Positions 55,701-64,000 of a stretch of DNA of 64,000 nt are shown piece after piece (positions within the stretch are counted from its first letter, which is position 1; every line of letters starts with the position of its first letter). A model generated the notes under the pieces. It was given only the letters and a program-made list of their open reading frames with translations, did no database searches and was not told the DNA's origin. The translations under genes and the position numbers were made by a program. Origin of the DNA: Bathymodiolus brooksi (taxonomy: Eukaryota > Mollusca > Bivalvia > Mytilida > Modiolidae); the NCBI GenBank assembly GCA_963680875.1, contig OY804589.1, positions 18,868,413-18,932,412 on the forward strand. The letters run 5' to 3'.

Positions 55701-56004
55701 CAAACAATTTGACTCTTCAAAGTTTATAGAAACAATTTGACCTCTCAAAGTTCAAGCATACAATTTGACCTTTTAAAGTTCATACATTCAAATTGACACT
55801 TCAAAGTTCATACATACAATTTGACCTTTTACGATGTAGACATATCCATGGAAACATGGATTTCCAAATAACGTAGGAAAATAGTCCGCTAGATAATCTA
55901 CGTCATACTCGTCACCGGAGATGATAGATATTAGCTCATTATAATCTTCGTGTGTTGCTCGTCGAATCATGATCCTGTCTGTGTTTTGAGTCATTGCCTA
56001 AAGC
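52224..56004 (-). CDS. GNAT acetyltransferase of the NAT16 / histidine N-acetyltransferase type, three coding exons
   Basis: Exons on the minus strand: 56004-55818 (ATG at 55994), 53848-53627 and 52772-52224 (TGA at 52224-52226), all phase 0. Donors are CAAATT|GTATGT and TTACGG|GTATGT; acceptors are ATTTAAG|G and CGTTTTACAG|A. The product has 315 residues. Residues 8-58 open the GNAT fold ([14 protein letters not shown]), 66-100 include [20 protein letters not shown] with ERGI as the acetyl-CoA loop, and LINLRKLDFYEG near 130 fits the usual final strand of the fold. The rest is the longer C-terminal domain of NAT16-like proteins ([20 protein letters not shown]). Such enzymes move acetyl from acetyl-CoA to a free amine; fish HISAT uses histidine. 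The substrate here is unknown. A 5-prime UTR intron is likely, with acceptor GTTTTTAG just before 56004. Intron 1 begins with a tandem repeat of the exon edge. Confidence 0.78.
53178..53330 (-). pseudogene. LINE remnant joined to the shared SINE tail
   Basis: The minus strand reads [20 protein letters not shown] and [13 protein letters not shown] then stop, resembling the EDxFHxLxxC end of non-LTR polymerases. Directly after the stop comes 'aagtggcgttaaacaccaaa', the tail used by the three SINE families. It is inside intron 2 of the NAT16-like gene. Confidence 0.45.
53344..53570 (-). mobile_element. Element A copy, nearly complete
   Basis: From 'gacgggtgctaccagtggag' through 'cttccggagcacctgagttc' to 'ggtacatgtatcttcaaact' on the minus strand. 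In intron 2 of the NAT16-like gene, same orientation as the gene. Confidence 0.8.
53627..53848 (-). CDS. NAT16-like gene, exon 2 (acetyl-CoA-binding core)
   Basis: 74 codons, residues 60-133, from [12 protein letters not shown] to [10 protein letters not shown]. The join to exon 1 makes [16 protein letters not shown], a natural GNAT beta strand. Confidence 0.78.
53871..54205. other. Intron sequence without further features
   Basis: Contains a (tg)7 microsatellite at about 53911-53925. No exon or repeat copy is seen. Confidence 0.35.
54206..54468 (+). mobile_element. SINE-2, full-length
   Basis: Head 'aggggcgccgtggtagtgat', B box 'tgagttcgaatcccgctc', body 'cggtggttttctccgggtac', tail 'gttgaaagtggcattaaaca'. 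In intron 1 of the NAT16-like gene, antisense. Confidence 0.8.
54498..54548 (+). repeat. Short dispersed motif, copy 3
   Basis: 'atacctgatgaaggttattc', 'cagaaacgtgcgcactaaat', 'tagatttct'. It follows the SINE-2 end by about 30 bases. Confidence 0.5.
54698..54872. repeat. Palindrome with arms of about 78 bp
   Basis: Left arm 'aattctccttcagtttccca', 'acgatatttctccactctcg'; right arm 'gagtggagaaatatcgtagc', 'gatggagaatctatatttct'. The loop is 'tcgcctgacggcttg', close to the loop of the palindrome at 48748. Confidence 0.75.
54953..55190 (+). mobile_element. Element A copy, complete
   Basis: From 'aactagattaacacgacggg' to 'ggtatcttcaaactcttcat', with the palindrome 'ccactagtgg' and core 'ttgtgttgtctgttcttctt' intact. 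Confidence 0.85.
55291..55405 (-). mobile_element. SINE-1, 3-prime end only
   Basis: The minus strand begins 'ggtctagtacaaagaggaac' and ends with 'ctgaaaagaattactaagtt' and 'ggcattaaacaacaatcatt'. Confidence 0.65.
55633..55830 (-). repeat. 29-bp tandem repeat at the exon 1 / intron 1 border of the NAT16-like gene
   Basis: On the minus strand the unit is 'aaaggtcaaattgtatgtat' plus 'gaactttga', with 6-7 diverged units. The first overlaps the last codons of exon 1 and its donor; at least one later unit keeps the same GGTCAAATT|GTATG context. Confidence 0.8.
55818..56004 (-). CDS. NAT16-like gene, first coding exon
   Basis: Ten untranslated bases and 59 codons, [20 protein letters not shown] to YVYIVKGQI. 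The last 10-15 bases and the donor are copied in the adjoining intron repeat (55633-55830). Confidence 0.75.
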
Positions 56005-56104
56005 CTAAAAACAAAATAAATTAGATGAATGTTTTTTGTTTCTCTATATATTATGTCTTCCAATGGCATTATGTGCTGCTTAATACTAGTATTCAATATT
56101 TGAC

Positions 56105-56235
56105 GCGCCTAAATAAACGTTAGAGAATACGGAAGGGCCAATCAAAAATGGACAATCCAGAGAAACTGGCAATGCAATAGAGTACTCAAGACGAAGATAA
56201 ACAAAACAAACACACAACACAATATATGATGGGCA
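56105..56235 (-). mobile_element. Element B copy
   Basis: The minus strand has 'atagtggtgcccatcatata', 'ttgtgttgtgtgtttgtttt', 'ctctggattgtccatttttg' and 'ccgtattctctaacg'. Confidence 0.65.
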
Positions 56236-56274
56236 CCACTATACACAAACAAACACAAATAACATAAATAAGAC

Positions 56275-56943
56275 ATGAGCTTCACTAAAACAACAGAAAA
56301 CAGCCATCAAGTAATTGGAACAGAAATGAATGCCAGTAGCCTTTTTTCTGATCGTTCTATTGTCTGGAGTATTAAAGACAAAACAAAGGGAAAGTTTAAT
56401 CCTCCCTTTCTTGCTGGAAATCTGTTGACACACAAAAATCAGCGAATAATGAAGGCTTCAAAAGCCAAGAGTTTAAAAACGAACACAACACAATGTCAAA
56501 CAGTAAAAAGTGCAAAACTCAGTAAAGTGGACAAAGTTGAACTAAAAACAGTGAAAATCAAATCTACAAAGGTAAAACTACTACAGTGAAAAAGGAAGAA
56601 CATATGATATGAATGAATCAAAGAAAAATTAAAGGCCAATTGGAAGTACCTCTCGCAGCATTCAGAATAAGAAAGGAGGCCCCATTAGTCTGTTGGACTC
56701 TGAAGATATAAGTAGTGATGACTCACAGAATGACAATGTCCCAGAAAGTGATCTGTGCTGTATATGTCACGAAGCACGAATGACAATCTAATTAAGGAAC
56801 TTAGAAACATTGAAGGACTTGCCATTACAAAATGGGGTTAATGTGATATATGTAGCCATTGGACACATCTTGTTTATTGTTCTCCTGTCAGAGTGCCGAG
56901 TCTGAATGCCGAATTTAGGTGCCCACACTATGCTGAGTAATAG
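56275..56943 (+). pseudogene. Decayed transposase-type gene end with zinc finger
   Basis: From ATG 56275 there are 104 codons (IVWSIKDKTKGKFNPPFLAG, then lysine-rich) to a TGA. In another frame GPISLLDSEDISSDDSQND and ESDLCCICHE follow, then after a one-base shift NDNLIKELRNIEGLAITKWG, a TAA, and CDICSHWTHLVYC...EFRCPHY before the final stop. The CCxCH ... WGxCDxCxHWxHLxYC ... CPxC layout is a zinc-finger tail I know from pogo-like and other DDE transposase proteins. Two frame changes, one in-frame TAA and a Tyr in place of the last Cys show decay. Confidence 0.6.
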
Positions 56944-57259
56944 TTGAACTGTTATTCTTAGACTTGAAAGCTTTAATATGAACTTCTACTTTTGTTTTTA
57001 TTGATGCTTGAACCATGACAAAAACAATAATGTTAACATTTCAAAACCTTTCTGTTGGTTGTAAATTTGGTTTGATAGCCAATGAATATGAATATCCATG
57101 AAAGTTCAGTGAATAGGAATGTCCATCAGAATAAAAAAAAAAGAAAGGGGGTGGGTACCCAATGACTTCACTCCCAATAATGGTCTTCTTTAATTTATTC
57201 ATGCATTAAAACTTATACTTCTGGTTATTATTAAGGTAAGTTGTTTGTGCTATGTATAC
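56944..57259. other. Stretch without a recognised gene
   Basis: AT-rich; no exon, RNA gene or repeat copy identified. Confidence 0.3.
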
Positions 57260-57375
57260 ATGAGTAACATGGCGGGTGTCTTATAAGAAGCAGGAACTGC
57301 TTACCCTGCGAGAGCACCTGAGTTCACCCCCGGTTTTTTGGTGGGGTCTTTGTTGCTCATCTTTTCTGTTGTTGG
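57260..57375 (+). mobile_element. Element A fragment, 5-prime half
   Basis: 'ggcgggtgtcttataagaag', 'caggaactgcttaccctgcg' and 'gcacctgagttcacccccgg', then similarity is lost after 'tgttgctcatctt'. Confidence 0.65.
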
Positions 57376-57514
57376 TGTCGTCCTATTTTTTAACCGGAAG
57401 TTATGGCCACATAGCCTAAATAAAACTTGTTTCATTTGTACTTGTGTCTTTATTTTTATAATATACAGATTTTTCTATATTTCGTCAGATAAAATGTCAA
57501 GATACTGTGGATAA

Positions 57515-58496
57515 ACTTAACGGGATGATTATTTTCATTTCTGTTTTGATTACATAACTGTTTTAATTAGATAGCTTTAATTACCAAATTTATTTTCTTT
57601 AATCATAGATCAATGCTTTAATCTTTTGTTTGACTTCAAAAGACGATACAAGCTGAATTTTATTTGAGAAATATTTGCCAAGCCGATATGTAATGGAGGG
57701 TTACCCTAATTTGAGATTCAAACTGCAAAATGAACGAGTATCCATGCATAGATTGTGGCAGCAATGTCCGTCTCAGACAGGAGGCTTTGCAATGTGACCA
57801 GTGTTCACAGTGGCAGCACAGACTATGCAACACTGGTAAGACCTTTTTATCTAATTTTATTGCTTTTGTATATTATTTAACCCCCCAAACTATAAACAGA
57901 AAATCAAGAAATGTCGTATAATGAAAGCACTGACAATTTCCTCAGTTACTCACACGAACACACATAGCATAATTGGTAACGCCACTACAAAGTATGAAGA
58001 ATTTTTTTTAATAAACCAAAATATAATCAAATGTTTATGATAATAGAAATTATAGAAGAATCGTTAACCCTGGTGACGAACTTTCATACATCGGGGATAT
58101 CAGATAATCTGAAGCAAAGGTCAAAATAATGAAAATATAAAAAAAAATCAATGTATACTAAAACAACGATCTCCGGGGTCGATATATACTATAATGAATA
58201 TATAATATAATAATAAAATAATAAAGTTTTATTTAGAGTCGATACATATCACAACATACATAAAACACAAGCTATACAGAGCTTTTCAAATCGACTAACA
58301 CTGGAATGATCAAAAACACTTTTGGTTCATATATATTAAAGAACTACTAGTACAAAAATATTGACAATTAATAAGTACCAAACAATTGTGGTCAGTAAGG
58401 AATATTGTCTCATCAAAGTCCCGAACTGTCCAGGTCAGTGCCGAAATGTCCAGGACCGAGTACCGAGATGTCCAGGTCCCGAGATGTCTAGGATTC
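57515..58496 (+). mobile_element. Second copy of the PHD-exon MULE-like element
   Basis: Inverted copy of the 2012-3174 element from 'ggataaacttaacgggatga' to the subterminal repeats 'gaccgagtaccgagatgtcc' and the end 'gagatgtctaggattc'. The opposite terminal repeat is missing, so it is truncated. It stops 40 bp before another MULE. Confidence 0.65.
57730..57835 (+). pseudogene. PHD-like first exon, second copy
   Basis: 35 codons and one base, MNEYPCIDCGSNVRLRQEAL then QCDQCSQWQHRLCNT, donor CACTG|GTAAGA. Differs from the copy at 2741 by three residues (I-D-C-G and L). Confidence 0.55.
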
Positions 58497-58536
58497 ATTT
58501 GTAGGAGGGCGCATGTCTTATTTGCGTTATTTATGC

Positions 58537-61500
58537 GGGTTACACTAATGTCCTGAAAATGTCCTGAAAAGTACATAAAGGCTTATATCTTTTTTATTTT
58601 CCAATGGATTGAGTTCAAATTTGAAAATCTTAAATACATTAGCATATATTTAACGAATATTGAAAAATAAAACTAAAAAAACATTTTTTAAGTGGAAATA
58701 ACTTGACCTGAAAATTGTCATGAAATGTCCTGAAAATGTCCTGAAAAGTACATAAAGGCCTATATCTTTTTATTATCCAATGGATTGAGTTCAAATTTGA
58801 AAATCTTAAATACATCAGCATATATGTAACGAATATTTAAAAAAAATTAAAAAAAAAGATAATTTTAGGTGGAAATAATTTGACCTGAAAATTGTCATGA
58901 AATGTCCTGAAAATGTCCTGAAAAGTACATTTTTTTTTTTTTATTAACCAATGGATTGAGTTCAAATTTGAAAATGTTAAATACATTAGCATATATTTAA
59001 CGAATAATAAAATAGAAATTAAAAAAAAATAATTTTAGGTGGATATAATTTGACCTGAAAATTGTCATGAAAAGTACATTAAGGCCTATATCTTTTTTTT
59101 TTATTATTATTATTAACCAATGGATTGAGTTCAACTTTGAAAACGTTAAATACATTAGCTTAATTTATTTAAGAATATTTTAAAAAATGTTTTTTTTTGG
59201 TTTTTTTTAGGTGGAAATAATTTGACCTGAAAATTGTCCTGAAAAGTACATTAAGGCTTATATCTTTTTTATTTTCCAATGAATTGAGTGCAAATTTGAA
59301 AATGTTTTATACCTTAGCATATATTTAAAGAATATTAAAAAAAATATATAAAAAAAAATTGACCTGAGAAAGGAAACAGACTTACCTAAAGAAGTTTGGA
59401 AAAATATATCCCAATAAAAATACAACTTAAAAGATAGCTAGAGAACATAAAAATGAACAGAACATAAGAATAGAAAGGCCAAAAAATGATGGAAAGAAAA
59501 AATGGACTTATGAAGGATTTTAAAACCATACCCCTCTTAAATTGGCTAGTAATTACTGTCAACACATATTCACGTGTTTGTTTATTGGTTTATTGGTCTC
59601 TTTTTTCAAATTTCATTTTACCTTAATTAGACTGGCATGGCTAGACACAGTGACAGGTGGGCTGGGCAGTTTTTATTTTTAATGAATGGTTACAATTACA
59701 TTAATAAATAAACATAATACATTTATAAGTCATAAAAAATCAATGTACAAACATATAAAACATGTGAAAACATAATAAAAACTTTTTTACTTAATTTCAC
59801 ATGTAAAAACGTTCAGTAAAACGTTCAGTAAAAATACATAAAACAGAAAATTAAAAATTCTAAACATCAACATGTCATTCATTTAAAAATGATACAACTG
59901 AAATATCAATACATGTAGCAGAATCAACAGTCACGATGTTCATCACAAAACCAATCCCCTGAAACTCCTGAACAACTCTGGTGTACCCATTTACTGTATT
60001 TAACTCTACCTCGTTTTGCCTCACATCCAACCATATTCTGGAACACATCAGGTTTACCACAATAACAAATAGATTCAATTTTCCTTGTATATACTTTGAC
60101 AACCTCAGTGTTTGATGATGTAGATTGTGGAAATGGGGAGAAATGGCCCTCCTGTGTGGTGTATTTGTACCGACGGTGGATTGTAGCTGAAATCTCCCAA
60201 AGTGCTCTGTCCAACACTGTGTATGCTCATCAAAATATGGTACAAGTCCTGTAGGTTGAAACCCTGATATAGGGGTATGCGGAAACTGTTTGGCGATAAT
60301 TTTCATACATGTATTGATGATTTCAGAACATAACCATGAATTGTTCTCCAACATGAGCTTGTATTCACAGTTTAAGCCTGCAACCCAAGGTGTACTGTTG
60401 TTTTTTTGTGTGTGTCTGTTACGTACCTACCTTACGTTTTTTCACTGGAAGTCGGAAAGGACTTTCACGAGGCACTGGTGATATAATATGTACTTTATCT
60501 TCATCATCAGTGAATCACAGTTTGTTTTCCCTGTTTTTGGTGTTGTATATATTTAACGAATATTTAAAAAAAAAAAAAAAATTTTTTTTTAGGTGGAAAT
60601 AATTTGACCTTCAGGTTAGGGTTATGAAATGTCCTGAAAAGTACATAAAGGCCTATATCTTTTTTTTTTATTATCCAATGGATTGAGTTCAAATTTGAAA
60701 ATGTTAAATACATTAGCATATATTTAACGAATATTTAAAAAAAGAATCGAAAAAAAGAATTTTAGGTCATGAAATTTTCAGGTCAAATAATTTTTTTTTA
60801 TATATTTTTTTTAAATATTCTTTAAATATATGCTAATGTATTTAACATTTTCAAATTTGAACTCAATCCATTGGTTAATAAAAAAAAAAAAAATGATATA
60901 GGCCTTAATGTACTTTTAAGGACATTTTCAGGACATTTCATGACAATTTTCAGGTCAAATTATTTCCACCTAAAATTTTTTTTTTTTATTTTTTTTTAAA
61001 TATTTGTTAAACATATGCTAATGTATTTAACATTTTCAAATATGAACTCAAACCGTTGGTTAATAAAAAAAAATGATATAGGCCTTAATGTACTTTTCAG
61101 GACATTTTCAGGACATTTCATGACAATTTTCAGGTCAAATTATTTCCACCTAAAATTACTTTTTTTTTAAATTTTTAAATATTCGTTAAACATATGCTAA
61201 TGTATTTAACATTTTCAAATTTGAACTCAATCCATTGGATAATAAAAAATATATAGGCCTTTATGTACTTTTCAAAATATATAGGCCTTTATGTACTTTT
61301 CATGACATTTTCATGACATTTCATGACAATTTTCAGGTCAAATTATTTCCACCTAAAAATATTTTTGTTTATTTTTTTTTAAATATTCGTTGAATATATG
61401 CTAGTGTATTTAACATTTTCAAATTTGAACTCAATCCATTGGATAATAAAAAAGATATAGGCCATTATGTACTTTTCAGGACATTTCATGACAATTTTCA

Positions 61501-61871
61501 GGTCAAATTATTTCCACCTAAAATTATTTATTTTTTTATTTTTTTTAAATATTCGTTACATATATGCTAATGTATTTAAGATTTTCAAAGGTGAACTTAA
61601 TCCATTGGATAATAAAAAAGATATAGGCCTTTATGTACTTTTCAGGACATTTTCAGGACATTTCATGACAATTTTCAGGTCAAATTATTTCCACCTAAAA
61701 TTATCTTTTTTTAATTTTTTTTAAAATAATTGTTACATATATGCTAATGTATTTAAGATTTTCAAATTTGAACTCAATCCATTGGATAATAAAAAAGATA
61801 TAAGCCTTTATGTACTTTTCAGGACATTTTCAGGACATTTCAGGTCAATTTTCAGGACATTAGTGTAACCC
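58537..61871 (-). mobile_element. MULE of 3335 bp with tandem-repeat arms and 9-bp target duplication
   Basis: Both ends are GGGTTACACTAATGTCCTGA (inverted at the right). TATTTATGC lies directly outside each (58528-58536, 61872-61880). The left arm (58537 to about 59370) is tandem units of about 177 bp (successive 'tgtcctgaaaatgtcc' at 58549, 58726, 58903). The right arm (about 60775-61871) has some six units inverted. One more unit in left orientation at 60545-60770 meets the right arm head to head. The centre (59380-60540) holds a gene remnant on the minus strand. A 9-bp duplication and long arms mark a Mutator-like element. Confidence 0.88.
59900..60354 (-). pseudogene. MULE gene remnant: Ulp1-like fragment and PHD finger
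   Basis: From about 60354 one frame gives NNSWLCSEIINTCMKIIAKQ then FPHTPISGFQPTGLVPYFDE, like the start of the C48 (Ulp1-type) protease domain in animal transposon proteins. After a frame change, EGHFSPFPQSTSS and SICYCGKPDVFQNMVGCE...WVHQSC...DWFC follow, which fits the end of that domain and a PHD finger. The catalytic middle is missing. Deletion or an unrecognised intron would explain the shift; deletion is preferred since the gene is short. Confidence 0.5.
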
Positions 61872-61894
61872 TATTTATGCTTGTTTGTGTATAG

Positions 61895-62000
61895 TGATAT
61901 CCAACACATATTGTGTTGTGTTTGTCATTGTCTTGTGTACCCCGTATGTTGTCAGTTGCTCTGGATTGTTCGTTTTTGATTGACCCTTCGGTATTCTTTA
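61895..62000 (+). mobile_element. Element B copy
   Basis: 'atattgtgttgtgtttgtca', 'cttgtgtaccccgtatgttg', 'gctctggattgttcgttttt' and 'cggtattctttaacg'. It lies just right of the MULE insertion. Confidence 0.65.
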
Positions 62001-62344
62001 ACGTGTATTTACATTAATTTGTAATGTGAACCTACCTGTACTTGTTTTTTTATCAGTCATGCTCAATTGATTTCCGTATTCTATATTAAGTTAAACTCGT
62101 GATATTTAGCAGGGCTCATTATACCGTGTCGGCATGGCCTATGAGAGGGGGGTTCAGCCGGTACATGTGTACATCGGTCCGGAAAGGAGGGGCCTGTGAA
62201 TCTCTGATGGCCCCATAGCCTTAGCCATAGACGTTTTATTTTGATTTTGTCATTGAGGGGGGGTATTTTCAACTATTTTTAGTTTATTTAGAAAAATAAT
62301 TATGTAAAATTTACTTAGATTTATTTATTTATTTATAATATACA
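62001..62344. other. Stretch without a recognised gene
   Basis: No exon or repeat copy is supported. Confidence 0.3.
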
Positions 62345-62480
62345 AGGAAGAATACTTTGGAGATACCAAAGGTGCAATCACAATCTTTTAATCGAAGGAC
62401 AGACAACGATCTACAAAACATACACATAAAACTGAAGATCGAGCAACACGAACCTCACTAAAAGCCGGGGATGAACTGTA
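62345..62480 (-). mobile_element. Element A copy, internally deleted
   Basis: The minus strand keeps 'agttcatccccggcttttag', 'gttcgtgttgctcgatcttc' and 'ttgtctgtccttcgattaaa' but lacks the poly-pyrimidine section between them and the head. Confidence 0.65.
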
Positions 62481-62730
62481 TTGAAGATGTTTTAATAAAT
62501 ACATGTACAGCTTCAATGAAGCATAGGAAGATGCTGTGGTATAACTAACTACACGGTATACGAGCCTATATCGAAATTTGCTTTAGCATGTGTTAATTGG
62601 AAAACCAAGGATTATTATAGTTTACCAATTAAGTCACCATGCAGAAGAATTCATTAAAAGAGAAAATATAACCACAGAAGCTTTAATGAGAGAATAGTGA
62701 GTTTGATGTGGTCGAATCTCAACATACCTA

Positions 62731-62997
62731 CAGAGGCGGATCCAGGATTTCAAGTTAGGGGGGGGGGGGGGGGGGGCGCACTTAAAAAAATTGCGCCGAG
62801 CGGAGGAAGGTGCGAACATCTTAGGGGTATTTCGTGTGAAAAATTACTATTTTACGCCAAAAACTCATCTTTTTTACAATTGCGGAGGGAGGCGCGAACA
62901 TTTTTGGGGTATTTGGTGTGAAAAATCACGATTTTACGCCAAAAAATCTTATTTTTTCCAATTTTAGGGGGGGGGGGGGGGCCTGGATCCGCCCCTG
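62731..62997. mobile_element. hAT-like MITE, 267 bp, 5-bp target duplication
   Basis: Ends CAGAGGCGGATCCAGGATT and, inverted, CAGGGGCGGATCCAGG. ACCTA flanks both sides (62726-62730 and 62998-63002). The block 'gcggagg', 'ggcgcgaacat', 'ggggtattt', 'gtgaaaaatcacgattttac' occurs twice, an internal duplication relative to the 179-bp copy at 47680. Long G runs lie near both ends. Confidence 0.85.
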
Positions 62998-63029
62998 ACC
63001 TATATCTTTTACCGTTAATAAATGATATA

Positions 63030-63210
63030 CTGTCAACCCAGTATATAAAGGCCATTCACGGGAACCTGAAAACGTGACCTTTATGAACAGTTGCCCTTTA
63101 TATACAGGATAAAATTATAAGCACTATTCATTAATTAGAAAAAAAATGAGACTGCCCTTTACATACAGCAGTCCGTTATATAGAGGTACCCTTTAATGCA
63201 GGTTTGACTG
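63030..63210. mobile_element. TA-target MITE (pogo/Tigger-like), 181 bp
   Basis: Ends CTGTCAACCC and, inverted, CAGTCAAACC, flanked by TA on each side (63028-63029, 63211-63212). Inner 'cagtatataaaggcc' and 'cccttta' blocks are typical of TA-target MITEs of the pogo group. Confidence 0.6.
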
Positions 63211-63281
63211 TACTTAGTCAACTGTTAAACAGTGTACATACTTTGTATATAGGCATTATACATTGTAAGGCACATACAGAT

Positions 63282-63560
63282 GAGGGGCCATCGTGGTTGT
63301 GGTCGTATGGTAGTTGGATTTACAACTAAATGTACTTGTACAATCAGAGCCTATCGCCACTACAAGTTGTGAGTTCTAACCCGGTTCCTGGCGAGGTGTA
63401 CTCGATACAACATTATGTGATAAAATTTGTCAGTGACTTGCAGCAGGTCGGTAGTTTTTTCGGGTATTCCTGTTTCCTCCACCAATAAAACTGACAGCCA
63501 CGATATAACTGAACTATTGTTGAAAGTGGCGTTAATCACCATAAACCAACCTAACCAAAC
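63282..63560 (+). mobile_element. SINE-2, full-length
   Basis: Head 'ggggccatcgtggttgtggt', B box 'tgagttctaacccggttc', body 'gaggtgtactcgatacaaca', tail 'gttgaaagtggcgttaatca'. Confidence 0.8.
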
Positions 63561-63689
63561 CACATACAGATGATGTGGCACTCATCTCTACAAGCATCTG
63601 ACAACTTTAAACCGTGATATTATGGAGAATAGAGTACAGAGTGTAAGGCTACAATTGCCAGCCAATAAAAAGTAGTACTTCCCGGTCCT

Positions 63690-63915
63690 TTTCTCATTCA
63701 TGACTTGTCACCGGGTTTGCAACTAGATTAACACGACAGGTGCCACTAGTGGAACAGGAACTGCTTACCCTGCCGTAGCACCTGAGAGCATCCCCGATTT
63801 TTAGTGGGATTCCTGTTACTCGATCTTTAGTTTTATGTGTAATGTTATGTAAATCGCCGTTTGTTCTTTTGGCTTCCTTCGAATACCCCTTTGGTATCTT
63901 CAAACTCTTCTAAGC
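63690..63915 (+). mobile_element. Element A copy, complete but core shortened
   Basis: From 'ctcattcatgacttgtcacc' and 'aactagattaacacgacagg' to 'ggtatcttcaaactcttcta'. The segment holding 'attgtctgtccttcttcg' is deleted, so this copy could not seed the 44-bp array. Confidence 0.8.
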
Positions 63916-64000
63916 ACTGGCTATAAAAATGAAAACACTGACTTCAGCTTCACAAATGAACATAATTCAGATAAATATCGGATGTGTCTGTACGTGTTTA

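Overview
The window looks like nuclear DNA of a lophotrochozoan animal, most likely a bivalve mollusc. Genes are split by introns with GT-AG junctions, the DNA is AT-rich, and several dispersed repeats resemble ones I know from bivalve genomes (an interrupted 'GGAGCACCTGAGTTCACC' element and SINEs ending in 'GTGGCGTTAAACACCA'). Genus cannot be fixed from sequence alone. Most of the 64 kb is repeat; only three host genes can be supported.

Host genes. (1) 13912-14991 (+): an intact, single-exon cyclin-dependent kinase 10 homologue of 359 codons. (2) 48209 down to 23230 (-): a secreted cysteine-rich protein gene that I assembled from five short exons whose splice phases all agree; its 3-prime end is not visible. 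(3) 56004 down to 52224 (-): a complete three-exon GNAT acetyltransferase of the NAT16 / histidine N-acetyltransferase type, 315 residues.

Layout. 1-13 kb: a mosaic of transposons, several with readable target-site duplications (TSDs): a MULE-like element (2012-3174), a 2.1-kb hAT-like element (4778-6863), an 867-bp foldback (9154-10020) and a 1.1-kb element with 9-bp TSD (10241-11360). 13-17 kb: the kinase, SINEs and dispersed element A. 17.3-23.2 kb: a 52-bp tandem array split by a 3.8-kb transposon whose insertion site can be read exactly. 23-29 kb: exons 5 to 2 of the cysteine-rich gene among SINEs and a LINE remnant. 29.4-47.3 kb: a roughly 400-unit array of a 44-bp repeat sitting inside one copy of element A, within intron 1 of the cysteine-rich gene. 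47.6-56 kb: exon 1 of that gene, nested SINE/transposon insertions and the acetyltransferase. 56-64 kb: transposase-type pseudogenes, a 3.3-kb MULE whose inverted arms are themselves 177-bp tandem repeats, and more hAT, pogo-like and SINE copies.

The main new points are: the 17.7-kb minisatellite is an expansion of an internal segment of dispersed element A, with higher-order repeats; four different hAT-like insertions all carry 5-bp TSDs; three SINE families share one 3-prime tail; and the cysteine-rich gene carries this whole array in an intron. The long reading frames across the 44-bp array are by-products of its composition, not genes.
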